From NCBI RefSeq assembly GCF_014199205.1, contig NZ_JACIJD010000007.1:1-64000 (forward strand): DNA of 64,000 nt, given 5' to 3'. The first letter of the stretch is position 1, and each line of letters begins with the position of its first letter. Shown here piece after piece: positions 44,603 to 52,976 of the stretch. A program made the position numbers and the translations under genes. The notes under the pieces were generated by a model, which ran no database searches, had not been told where the DNA came from, and was given only the letters and a program-made list of their open reading frames with translations. The stretch comes from Muricoccus pecuniae (GTDB taxonomy: Bacteria > Pseudomonadota > Alphaproteobacteria > Acetobacterales > Acetobacteraceae).

Positions 44603-45799
44603 ATGAGGGTTGATACGGATCGCTTCCTGGCGGACCTGCAGGCGCTCAGGCGCTTCGGCGAGTTCCGGACGGGCGTCCACCGCCCGACCTTCTCCCCCGA
44701 GGACATGGAGGCCCGCCACTGGTTCATCTCCCGCCTGCGCGAGGAGGGGCTGGAGGCGGAGATCGACGGGATCGGCAACATCCTCGGCCGCAGCCCGAAG
44801 CCCGGGCCCCATCTTCTCGCGGGCAGCCATCTGGAAAGCCAGAACGAGGCGGGATGGCTGGACGGCGCGCTGGGCTGCGTGGCCGCGCTGCATCTCGCCG
44901 CCGCCGGCCTGCCCGTGGACGTGGCCGTCTTCTCCGACGAGGAGGGGCATTACGGCAGCTTTATCGGCAGCCGCTCCTTCACCGGGCTGCTCGAGGAGGC
45001 GGAGATCGACCGCCTCGCCAACCGCTACCACGGCAAGCCGCTGCGCGAGGCGCTGCGCGAGGCCGGGCTGGAGGGGCGCCCGCGCCTGGCCGTGGAGCGG
45101 GACCGCTACAAGGCTTTCCTGGAGATGCATATCGAGCAGGGTCGGCAGCTCGAGAAGGGCGGGCTCGGCATCGGCGTCGTGACCGGCATCGTCGCCATCT
45201 GGCAGTGGAAGATGACCATCGAGGGCCAGCAGAACCACGCCGGCACCACCACCATGGCCGAGCGGCGGGATGCCGGGCTGGCCGCCGTGCGCCTGCTCGC
45301 CATGATCGACGAGGAGTTCCCGCGCCACTGCGCCGAGCGCACGGTCTGGACCGCCGGGCGCATCGCCCTCACCCCCGGCGCGCCGTCGATCATCCCCGGC
45401 CGCGCCGAGATCCTGTTCCAGTACCGGGACGTGGACATCGAGGTGCTGCGCCGGCTGGAGGAGGTGCTGCGCCGCTGCGTCGCCGAGAGCAACCGGCGGG
45501 AGCGCTGCACGGCGACGCTCGAAGCCCTCTCCCTCTCCACCCCCGCCGTCAGCGACCCCGCGCTGCAGGACGCGCTGGCGGATGCGGCGGAGGCGCTGGC
45601 GCCCGGGCGCTGGCAGCGCATGCCGTCAGGGGCGGGGCATGACGCGCAGTACCTCGCCCGGGTCATGCCGGCCGCCATGCTCTTCGTGCCCTCGATCAAC
45701 GGGATCAGCCACCACTGGACCGAGGACACGAAGGAGGAGGACCTGGCTCTCGGCATGCGCGTGCTGGCCGAGGGGGCGCGGCGGATCCTCGCGGGGTAG
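44603..45799 (+). CDS. M20-family Zn hydrolase (HyuC/AllC-like amidohydrolase)
   Basis: 398 aa. Motifs of N-carbamoyl-amino-acid hydrolases and allantoate amidohydrolases: SDEEGHYGSFIGSRSF, LEMHIEQG, NHAGTTTMAERRDA and HHWTEDTKEEDL. The metal-motif HLD is changed to HLE (GSHLESQNEAGWLDGALG). ATG at 44603. Probably releases ammonia or an amino acid from a carbamoyl or ureido compound. It stands alone. Confidence 0.88.
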   Translation: MRVDTDRFLADLQALRRFGEFRTGVHRPTFSPEDMEARHWFISRLREEGLEAEIDGIGNILGRSPKPGPHLLAGSHLESQNEAGWLDGALGCVAALHLAAAGLPVDVAVFSDEEGHYGSFIGSRSFTGLLEEAEIDRLANRYHGKPLREALREAGLEGRPRLAVERDRYKAFLEMHIEQGRQLEKGGLGIGVVTGIVAIWQWKMTIEGQQNHAGTTTMAERRDAGLAAVRLLAMIDEEFPRHCAERTVWTAGRIALTPGAPSIIPGRAEILFQYRDVDIEVLRRLEEVLRRCVAESNRRERCTATLEALSLSTPAVSDPALQDALADAAEALAPGRWQRMPSGAGHDAQYLARVMPAAMLFVPSINGISHHWTEDTKEEDLALGMRVLAEGARRILAG

Positions 45800-46121
45800 G
45801 GCCGGCCGCCCTCGGCCCGGTCGCGGATTCCATCCCTGGAAACGGGGGCGCGTTCGTTTCGCGAGTTCGACGAAGCGTGATGGCCGCGGCCGTTCCCCAC
45901 ACCCCGCGCGCCGCGCCATCTTGCGCGCATGAACCATGCCGCGCCGCCCCATGCCCGCCGTGGCCCTCCCCGCCGGGTCGCGCGGCACGGCGCCGCCCCC
46001 TCTGACCTCGTCGTGCCGCGGCAGTGGGCCCGCGGCACGGCGGCGGTGCGAAGCGCGGCAGGCGCCGCCGAGGGGTTGCCCGCCGGCAACCCAGGGCCCG
46101 GGGTCACGACCCGAGGCTGAC
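45800..46121. other. Intergenic region, 322 bp, no gene seen
   Basis: Between the M20 hydrolase and the PhoX-like gene. Short plus-strand frames lack ribosome sites. I could not find a Pho box comparable to those at 6642 and 49109. The PhoX-like start may be governed from within this gap. Confidence 0.5.
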
Positions 46122-47681
46122 ATGCCCACGCAATCCGAGAACACGCCTCGCGCCACCACGCGACGCCGGCTGCTGCGCGCGGCTGGCGCCCTTCCCTTCG
46201 GACCCGCTCTCCCGGCCCTGGCGCAGATGGGGGAGGCCCCCGCCTTCCTCACCCAGACCTCCGACACCGTCGCGCCCGGCTACCAGCGCGACCTGCTCGT
46301 GCGCTGGGGGGACCGGGTGACGCCCGACGCCCGCCCCTGGATCCCGCACGAGCCGACCGTGGACGCCGCCGAGACCCAGTTCGGCTGGGACGGGCGGATC
46401 ATCGGGCTCTGGGTGCCGCCCGCCGGGGCGGACGGGGTGCCGCGCGGCGTGCTGACGGTGGCGCATCCGACCGTCGATCCCGCCATGGCCTTCCCCGGCG
46501 GCCTCGACCAGCCCGATGTCGCGGCCGTCATGCAGGGCGCCTCGCTGCTCAATGTCGAGAAGCAGCGGGACCGCTGGGCCGTGGTGGATGGCGGGTACCA
46601 GTCCCGCCGGCTCACGGCGAACACCCTCTGCCGCATCTCGGGCGGCGCGGCGGGGCCGCTGGGTGGGGCGGTGCGGGGGCTGCTCGCCGTCTCCGGCGGG
46701 TGCTGGACCCCCTGGGGAAGCCTTCTCCTCACCGAGGACAATCCGGGAAGCTGGATCGCCCGCCTGCGCGGGCTGGAGCCGCGCTTCGAGGACCCGCGCG
46801 GCTTCGGCTGGGTGGTGGAGCTGGACGGGACGGAGCCGGGCTCCGTGCCGGTGAAGCGCAGCTCGCTCGGCCGCTTCGGGCATGGCGACGCCGCTGCCGC
46901 CCTCACGCGGGACGGGCGCGCGGTGGTCTACATGTCCGACCGCCGGCCCGGCGGCTTCCTCCTCCGCTTCACCTCCCGCGGCCCGGCGCGGATGCCGGAC
47001 GCCCTGGATGCCGGCATCCTCGCCGTGGCGCGGATCGAGGGGGAGCGGCTGCGCTGGGTCGACCTGCCGCGCGAGCCGGCGGCGCTGACCGACACGATCG
47101 GCCTCGCTGCCCGCATGGGCGGCACGGGGCTGGTCCAGCCATCCGGCCTCGCGCTGGACGCCGACGGCGCTCTGTTCCTCACCTGTCGCGGCAGCCCGGG
47201 CGCGGTGCCGCCCATGCCGGGCGGGGTGCTGCAGATCCTCCCGACGGGCGGCGATCACGGGGCGGACACGGCCGCGGTGGCGACGTTGCTCCCCAGCGGT
47301 TCCCCCGGCCGCCTCGCACCGGGCGGGCCGGAGCACCCCGACACCGTCACGGCCGACGGCGCGGGCCGCGTCTGGATCGGAACGGACAGGGGAGGGCGCG
47401 TGGGGGCCGAGCCGGACATGCTGCTCTGCTGCCAGACGCGCGGCCCCCGCCGCGGCGCGCTCTTCCCGCTCTACGGCGCCCCTCGCGCCGCGGCGGTCGG
47501 CGGCGCGGCCGTGGCGCCTGATGGGGAGGCGCTCTTCGCCATGGTGCGCACCCCGGGCGCGGAGCCCGGCGCCTCCTGGGACAGGCCCGGCACGCTGTGG
47601 CCGGCCTTCGACAGCAAGGCCCCGCCCCGCAGCGCGCTCGTCACCTTCACCCGCATCCGCGGCGGCCGGGTGGGCGGGTAA
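46122..47681 (+). CDS. PhoX-like (DUF839) protein with altered metal motif
   Basis: 519 aa. A twin-arginine signal (TTRRRLLRAAGAL) precedes a PhoX/DUF839-type beta-propeller with WGDRVTPDARPW, WTPWGSLLLTEDN, GFGWVVELDGTEPGSVPVKR and DPDTVTADGAGRVWIGTD-like segments. The Cys found 5 residues before TPWG in canonical PhoX is Ser here, with a Cys at position -2. Function may be a divergent phosphatase or lactonase-like hydrolase. Starts at 46122, followed by a hairpin and the PLD gene. Confidence 0.8.
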   Translation: MPTQSENTPRATTRRRLLRAAGALPFGPALPALAQMGEAPAFLTQTSDTVAPGYQRDLLVRWGDRVTPDARPWIPHEPTVDAAETQFGWDGRIIGLWVPPAGADGVPRGVLTVAHPTVDPAMAFPGGLDQPDVAAVMQGASLLNVEKQRDRWAVVDGGYQSRRLTANTLCRISGGAAGPLGGAVRGLLAVSGGCWTPWGSLLLTEDNPGSWIARLRGLEPRFEDPRGFGWVVELDGTEPGSVPVKRSSLGRFGHGDAAAALTRDGRAVVYMSDRRPGGFLLRFTSRGPARMPDALDAGILAVARIEGERLRWVDLPREPAALTDTIGLAARMGGTGLVQPSGLALDADGALFLTCRGSPGAVPPMPGGVLQILPTGGDHGADTAAVATLLPSGSPGRLAPGGPEHPDTVTADGAGRVWIGTDRGGRVGAEPDMLLCCQTRGPRRGALFPLYGAPRAAAVGGAAVAPDGEALFAMVRTPGAEPGASWDRPGTLWPAFDSKAPPRSALVTFTRIRGGRVGG

Positions 47682-47704
47682 GGCGTGCCGGCGCCGGTCC
47701 CGAC

Positions 47705-47761
47705 CCCTGCCGGGGCACCGCGCCGCGAGGGCGGGCATGCGGCGCGACTGCCCCGGCAGGG
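47705..47761 (+). terminator. Large composite inverted repeat between two genes
   Basis: A 13-bp outer stem (ccctgccggggca/tgccccggcaggg) encloses an 8-bp inner stem (cgcgccgc/gcggcgcg) and a 12-base loop: 21 pairs in all with a one- and two-base bulge. It lies in the 117-bp gap after the PhoX-like gene and looks like a terminator or mRNA stabiliser, without a T tract. Confidence 0.7.
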
Positions 47762-47798
47762 TCCATGTTTCGCCAGAGTCCTGCGGCATCGTTGCAGC

Positions 47799-49088
47799 AT
47801 GGCCTTCCTCCCCCGCCTTCTGCCGTTGCTCGCCGCCATCCTCCTCGGCGCCTGCGTCGCCGCCCCGACGCCCGGGGTGAGCCCGGACCTGCTCGCCGCG
47901 CGGGAGAGGGGGGCGCCGGGCGGGAGCATCGACCTCATCCGCCAGCAGGGCGAGCGCTTCGCGGGCATGCCCTTCGTGCCCGGCAACCGCGTGGACCTGC
48001 TGGTGGACGGCCCGGCCATCCTTCCCGCCATGGCCGAGGCCGTCCGCTCCGCGCGGAGGCGGATCGACATCGAGAGCTACGAGTTCGACGAGGAGGCCGG
48101 CGGGCGCTTCGCCGACCTGCTCCTCGCCGCGCGCGCCAGGGACGTGGAGGTGAACCTCGTCTACGACGCCTGGGGCGCGTTCGGCACGCCGGAGTCCCTG
48201 TTCGAGCGGCTGCGCGCGGGCGGCGTGCGCGTGCTGGAGTTCAACCCGCTCGTTCCGAACGAGCGCGTCCCGGTGGACCTCAACCGGCGGGACCACCGCA
48301 AGCTGCTCATCGCCGATGGCCGCGTCGCCATCACGGGCGGGGCGAATATCAGCAAGGTCCTCCGGAACACGCCGAAGCCGCGGGGCACGGATTCCGACGA
48401 GCAGGCCTGGCGGGACACGAGCGTCCGCATCGAGGGGCCGGTGGTCTCCCAGTTCAGCCGCTACTTCATGGAGACCTGGCGCCAGCAGAAGGGGCCGCCC
48501 ATCGCGGACCCGCCGCCCGCCCCCTCGGCGCCGATGGGGCCGACCACGGTGCAGGCGATCGACGGCTCGCCGGACAGCGACCAGCCGCTGATCTACCGCA
48601 CCCTGCTCGCGACCATCGTCCTCGCCCAGAAGTCGGTCCACCTGACGACGGGCTACTTCGTGCCGACCCCGGACCTCGCCCGCGCGCTCATGGCCGCCGC
48701 GCGGCGCGGGGTGGACGTGCAGATCGTGCTGCCCGGGGAGAGCGACAGCAGCCTCGCCATCGCCGCGGGGCGCGCCTCCTATGACGCGCTGCTCCGGGCG
48801 GGCGTCCGGATCCACGAGCGCCAGGGAAGGGTGCTGCACGCCAAGACCGCCGTGGTGGACGGCGCCTGGTCCGCGGTGGGTTCCTCCAATCTCGACTGGC
48901 GCAGCACGGTCTGGAACAACGAGATCGACGCGATCATCCTCGGCGAGGAGTTCGGCGGGAAGATGGAGGCGCTGTTCCGGCAGGACGTCGCCGCCTCCCA
49001 CGAGATCACCCTCGCGGCCTGGCGCCGACGCGGCCTGGGCAGCCGGCTGCAGGAATGGCATGCGAAGCTCCTGGAAGTGTTCCTCTAG
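47799..49088 (+). CDS. Phospholipase D-like (cardiolipin synthase family) lipoprotein
   Basis: 429 aa. A lipobox (LLAAILLGACVA) marks a lipoprotein. Two HKD motifs are present: HRKLLIADG and HAKTAVVDG, each followed by GGANIS/GSSNLD, so the enzyme is a complete PLD-superfamily member. Similar to cardiolipin-synthase-like phosphatidyltransferases. Being anchored outside the cytoplasm, it could hydrolyse or transfer phospholipid head groups. Between two PhoX-type genes, which suggests phosphorus scavenging. Confidence 0.88.
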   Translation: MAFLPRLLPLLAAILLGACVAAPTPGVSPDLLAARERGAPGGSIDLIRQQGERFAGMPFVPGNRVDLLVDGPAILPAMAEAVRSARRRIDIESYEFDEEAGGRFADLLLAARARDVEVNLVYDAWGAFGTPESLFERLRAGGVRVLEFNPLVPNERVPVDLNRRDHRKLLIADGRVAITGGANISKVLRNTPKPRGTDSDEQAWRDTSVRIEGPVVSQFSRYFMETWRQQKGPPIADPPPAPSAPMGPTTVQAIDGSPDSDQPLIYRTLLATIVLAQKSVHLTTGYFVPTPDLARALMAAARRGVDVQIVLPGESDSSLAIAAGRASYDALLRAGVRIHERQGRVLHAKTAVVDGAWSAVGSSNLDWRSTVWNNEIDAIILGEEFGGKMEALFRQDVAASHEITLAAWRRRGLGSRLQEWHAKLLEVFL

Positions 49089-49089
49089 T

Positions 49090-49107
49090 CCCGGGCGGCC
49101 GCCCGGG
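49090..49107 (+). terminator. Hairpin after the PLD-like gene
   Basis: A perfect palindromic stem cccgggc/gcccggg with a GGCC loop starts 2 bases after the stop codon. No T tract; it abuts the Pho box of phoX. Confidence 0.5.
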
Positions 49108-49108
49108 A

Positions 49109-49137
49109 TCGTCATGCTTTCGTCATCCGGCTGTCAC
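49109..49137 (+). promoter_or_regulatory. Threefold Pho box upstream of phoX
   Basis: Three 7-mers TCGTCAT (49109), TCGTCAT (49120) and CTGTCAC (49131) lie exactly 11 bp apart, the spacing of PhoB repeats; each differs by one or two bases from CTGTCAT. The phoX start is 57 bp downstream of the last copy. Confidence 0.75.
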
Positions 49138-49193
49138 GCGGCCTTCGCCGCCCTGTCCTATGAGCGCGCCCGTCAGTTCGGGGGATCAGGGGC

Positions 49194-51182
49194 ATGACCG
49201 GGATGGGGGTGGAAAATTTTCCGCCGGACCAGCAGGCGCTGGAGGATATCGGCAGCAATCCGTCGGCCGCCGATTCCATCGGCTCGGTCATCGGGCGGCG
49301 CCTCACCCGGCGCTCCGCCCTTCGCGGGTTGTTCGGCGCGGCAGCAGCAGGGGCGCTGCCCCTCGCCGGCGCCGCGCGGGCCGCGGCCGAGGAGGCCCGT
49401 TCCCCCTCCTCCAGCCTCGGCTTCCGCGGCCTGCCCCAGGGGACGGGACCGGGCGAGGCGGTGGCCGAGGGCTATGAGGTGCAGGTGCTGATGCGCTGGG
49501 GCGACCCGGTGCTGCCCGGCGCCCCCGCCTTCGACCCGGCGAAGCAGAGCGCCGAGGCCCAGGCGCTGCAATTCGGCTACAACAACGACTATCTCGACTT
49601 CTTCCCGCTGCCCAAGGGCGCGGCCGGCGGCGAGCACGGCCTGCTCGTCGTGAACCACGAGTACACGAATCCCGAGCTGATGTTCCCCGGCTTGGGCGGT
49701 GCCCGCGAGGCGCGGCAGCGCACGAGCGAGGCGCAGATGCGCGTGGAGCAGATGGCGCATGGCGCGAGCGTCGTGGAGATCCGGCGGGAGAACGGGCGCT
49801 GGGTGCCGGTGAGGGGCGGCGCGCTGAACCGCCGCATCACGGCGGAGACCGAGATGCGGGTCAGCGGACCCGCCGCGGGGCATGAGCGGCTGCGCACCTC
49901 GGCGGACCCGACGGGTAGGCGCGTGCGGGGCACGCTGAACAACTGCGCCGGCGGCAACACGCCCTGGGGCACGGTCCTGATCGCCGAGGAGAACTTCAAC
50001 TACTACTTCGGCGGCCCGGGCGTGGAGACGGGGCCGCAGGCGGCGGCCTTCAAGCGCTACGGCTTCGTGCGGGACGCGCAGTACACCTGGCACCGCTTCG
50101 ACCCCCGCTTCGACGTGGCGCGGGAGCCGAACGAGCCGAACCGCTTTGGCTGGGTGGTGGAGTTCGATCCCTACGATCCCGGGAGCGTGCCGGTGAAGCG
50201 CACCGCCCTCGGCCGTTTCAAGCACGAGGGCTGCACCCACGCTATCTCGTCCGATGGGCGCGTGGTGATCTACATGGGCGACGACGAGCGCTTCGACTAC
50301 GTCTACAAGTTCGTCACCGCGCGGCCCTGGAACAGCGACGAGCCCGGGCTGAACCGCGACCTGCTCGACGACGGCACCCTTTATGTCGCGCGCTTCAACG
50401 ATGATGGCAGCCTCGACTGGATGCCTCTGGTGCATGGCCAAGGGCCGCTGACCGAGGCGAACGGCTTCCGCTCCCAGGGCGACGTGGTGATCGAGGCGCG
50501 GCGCGCCGCCGACCTGCTCGGCGCGACGCCGATGGACCGGCCAGAGGATGTGGAGGTGAACCCTGTCACCGGCCGCGTCTACGTCATGCTGACGAACAAC
50601 ACCTCCCGCCGGGACAACGGGACCGGCGCCGCGAACCCGCGCCCGAACAACGCGCACGGCCACGTCATCGAGATCCTGCCCCCCGCCATGAGCGGCGCCA
50701 ATGAGGGGCGCGGGCGGATGGACCACGCCGCGACCTCCGCGCGCTGGGAGGTGTTCCTGATGGCGGGCCAGCCCGGCACCCATGCCGGCGCCGCCTATCA
50801 CGCGGCCGTGGACGCGGAGGGCGGCTGGCTCTCCTGCCCCGACAACTGCGCCTTCGACAGCAAGGGCCGCATCTGGATCTCGACCGACGGCGCCCCGGCC
50901 GCGGCAAGGATCGCGGACGGCCTCTTCGCCGCCGATACGGAGGGGGACGGACGCGCGCTCACCCGCCGCTTCTACGCCGCGCCGACGGGGGCCGAGGTCT
51001 GCGGGCCGCTGCTGGGGCCGGCCGACCGGACGGTGTTCCTCGCCATCCAGCACCCCGGCGAGGATGCGGGCAGCACCTTCGACAAGCCCTCGACCCGCTG
51101 GCCGGACAACCGGGAGGGAATGCCGCCGCGCCCCTCCGTGATCGCCATCGTGAAGCGGGACGGGGGCGAGATCGGGAGCTGA
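49194..51182 (+). CDS. phoX: Alkaline phosphatase PhoX
   Basis: 662 aa, the usual PhoX size. A Tat signal (TRRSALRGLFG) sits near residues 37-65. Canonical motifs: NNCAGGNTPWGTVLIAEENF (with the Fe-ligating Cys), NRFGWVVEFDPYDPGSVPVKRTALGRFKHEG, and VVIYMGDDERFDYVYKFV. PhoX is a Ca/Fe phosphomonoesterase acting in the periplasm or outside. The Pho box upstream predicts phosphate-starvation induction. Confidence 0.94.
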   Translation: MTGMGVENFPPDQQALEDIGSNPSAADSIGSVIGRRLTRRSALRGLFGAAAAGALPLAGAARAAAEEARSPSSSLGFRGLPQGTGPGEAVAEGYEVQVLMRWGDPVLPGAPAFDPAKQSAEAQALQFGYNNDYLDFFPLPKGAAGGEHGLLVVNHEYTNPELMFPGLGGAREARQRTSEAQMRVEQMAHGASVVEIRRENGRWVPVRGGALNRRITAETEMRVSGPAAGHERLRTSADPTGRRVRGTLNNCAGGNTPWGTVLIAEENFNYYFGGPGVETGPQAAAFKRYGFVRDAQYTWHRFDPRFDVAREPNEPNRFGWVVEFDPYDPGSVPVKRTALGRFKHEGCTHAISSDGRVVIYMGDDERFDYVYKFVTARPWNSDEPGLNRDLLDDGTLYVARFNDDGSLDWMPLVHGQGPLTEANGFRSQGDVVIEARRAADLLGATPMDRPEDVEVNPVTGRVYVMLTNNTSRRDNGTGAANPRPNNAHGHVIEILPPAMSGANEGRGRMDHAATSARWEVFLMAGQPGTHAGAAYHAAVDAEGGWLSCPDNCAFDSKGRIWISTDGAPAAARIADGLFAADTEGDGRALTRRFYAAPTGAEVCGPLLGPADRTVFLAIQHPGEDAGSTFDKPSTRWPDNREGMPPRPSVIAIVKRDGGEIGS

Positions 51183-51191
51183 GCGGCGGCG

Positions 51192-52031
51192 TCAGCCGCT
51201 CCGCGGGCGCAGCCCGTCCGCCACCAGCATCGCCCCCGCCACGGCGAGGGCGATCGCCAGCCCCGGCCACAGCGCCGCCATCGGCGCGCTGAAGACGAGG
51301 TCCTGCGCGTTGGCCAGCATGTTGCCCCAGGAGGAGGCCGGGGGCTGGATGCCGAGGCCGAGGAAGGAGAGCGTGCTCTCCGCCAGGATCGCCCCGGCCA
51401 CGGCGAGCGAGGCCGCCACCGCCAGCGGCGCGCCGAGCGCCGGCACGACATGGCGGCGCAGCAGCCGGGCCTCTCCCACGCCCAAGGCCCGCGCGGCCCG
51501 CACATGGTCCCGCGCGAGGACGGAGATCGCAGCTGCCCGCGCCAGCCGCGCGACGCCGACCCAGCCGAAGAGGGCGAGGATCAGCACGATCCGCAGCACG
51601 TCCGACAGCGCGCCGCCGCGCGGCAGGCCGAGCGCCGCGGGGTCCATCGCGGCGAGCAGGACGAGCAGGGGCAGGGCGGGCAGGGCGAGCAGCCCGTCCG
51701 CCAGCCGCATCAGCGCCGCATCCACCCAGCCCCCGCGCCAGGCCGCGAGCAGCCCCGCCGCCAGCCCAATGACGGTCGAGGCCAGCGCCGCCGCGATCCC
51801 TACCGCGAGCGAGACCCGTGCCCCGACCAGCAGCCGCACGAGGATGTCCCGCCCCAGCTCGTCCGTGCCGAGGGGATGCGCGGCGGAGGGACCGGCCTGC
51901 CGCGCCAGGATGTCCGGCACCTCCGGATCGACGCCGAGCAGCGCCGCCACCCCCGGCGCCGCGAGCGCGGCGAGGGCGAGGAGGAGCAGGATCGCGAGGC
52001 CGGTGCGGAGCCTCCAGGCATCGCCGCCCAT
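51192..52031 (-). CDS. ABC transporter permease, OppC type (second importer)
   Basis: 279 aa. GTDELGRDILVRLLVGARVSL is the family motif and DHVRAARALGVGEARLLRRHVVPA the coupling loop. Its start overlaps the stop of the other permease (TGATG). It lacks the longer N-terminal leader of many OppC proteins. No ATPase gene follows; phoX converges from the other side. Confidence 0.88.
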   Translation of the reverse strand: MGGDAWRLRTGLAILLLLALAALAAPGVAALLGVDPEVPDILARQAGPSAAHPLGTDELGRDILVRLLVGARVSLAVGIAAALASTVIGLAAGLLAAWRGGWVDAALMRLADGLLALPALPLLVLLAAMDPAALGLPRGGALSDVLRIVLILALFGWVGVARLARAAAISVLARDHVRAARALGVGEARLLRRHVVPALGAPLAVAASLAVAGAILAESTLSFLGLGIQPPASSWGNMLANAQDLVFSAPMAALWPGLAIALAVAGAMLVADGLRPRSG

Positions 52032-52975
52032 CACCCCTCCCGCCCCAGCCTGGGGTCGAGCCCGCGCTGGGCGAGATCGGCCGCGAGGGTGGCCAGCAGC
52101 GTGGTCCCGGCCACGAGCAGCAGCGCCAGCAGGGCGAGGTTGTGATCGTTCCCCATTACCGCATCGGTCAGCAGCTTGCCCATCCCGGGCCGCGCGAAGA
52201 CCGTCTCGGTGATGAGCGCGCCGGAGACGAGGGCGCCGGCATCGAGCGCGAGGATGGAGAGCAGCGGCACGGCGGCGTTGGGCAGGGCGTGGCGGAAGGC
52301 GATGCGGGACTCCGGCGCGCCGCGCGCGCGGGCGGCGGTGATCCAGGGCGCGCGCAGCACCTCGGCCATGGCGGCGGCGGTGTGCCGGGCATAGGCGGCC
52401 AGATGGGCGATGGCCAGCGTCGCCACGGGCAGGACGAGAAAGCGCGCCGCCTCCGCCACCCCGCCCGCATCCGGCGCGCCGCCCGCCGGCAGCCAGCCCA
52501 GGGTGACGGCGAAGAGAATGATGAGGAGGATGCCGAGCCAGAAGGCTGGCAGCGCCTGTGAGAGCAGCGCCACCGCATCCACCGCCCCCCGCCAGCGCGG
52601 CCGCAGCGCGGCGAGCATCCCCGCCCCGATGCCCAGCCCCGCCGCCAGCGCGAGCGCCGTGCCGAGCAGGACGAGGCTGCCGCGCAGCGCCGGCCAAAGC
52701 ACCTCCGCCGCCGGGCGGGCGAAGAGGCGGGAATAGCCGAACTCCCCGCGCAGCACCCCCGTCGCCCAGGCCCACCAGCGCAGCAGCAGCGGCTGGTCCA
52801 GCCCGTGCAGCGCGCGCATCCGCTCCACATCCGCCGGGCCGAGCCGCGGATCGGCCATCATGGCGAGGGAGATCGGGTCGCCCGGCATCGCCCCGATGGC
52901 GAGGAAGGCGGCCAGGGAGAGGATCGCGAGCGTCGCCGCGATCTGCGGCACGCGCCAGGCGATCATGCGCGCCAT
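52031..52975 (-). CDS. ABC transporter permease, OppB type (second importer)
   Basis: 314 aa, six membrane helices. RMRALHGLDQPLLLRWWAW and the coupling loop APWITAARARGAPESRIAFRHALPNAAVPLL mark OppB/DppB. Ends with LAQRGLDPRLGREG. Starts 1 bp after the binding-protein stop. Confidence 0.88.
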   Translation of the reverse strand: MARMIAWRVPQIAATLAILSLAAFLAIGAMPGDPISLAMMADPRLGPADVERMRALHGLDQPLLLRWWAWATGVLRGEFGYSRLFARPAAEVLWPALRGSLVLLGTALALAAGLGIGAGMLAALRPRWRGAVDAVALLSQALPAFWLGILLIILFAVTLGWLPAGGAPDAGGVAEAARFLVLPVATLAIAHLAAYARHTAAAMAEVLRAPWITAARARGAPESRIAFRHALPNAAVPLLSILALDAGALVSGALITETVFARPGMGKLLTDAVMGNDHNLALLALLLVAGTTLLATLAADLAQRGLDPRLGREG

Positions 52976-52976
52976 C

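Noticed and set aside
41954-45328. Very long minus-strand open frame continuing upstream of queA
   Set aside because: Only the part to about 43051 has QueA sequence. The rest is antisense to the RTX and M20 genes and has a compositional, repeat-mirroring protein without known motifs.
46104-49115. About 1000-codon minus-strand frame
   Set aside because: It is antisense to the PhoX-like and PLD genes; His/Arg/Ala-rich composition is typical of GC-driven shadow frames.
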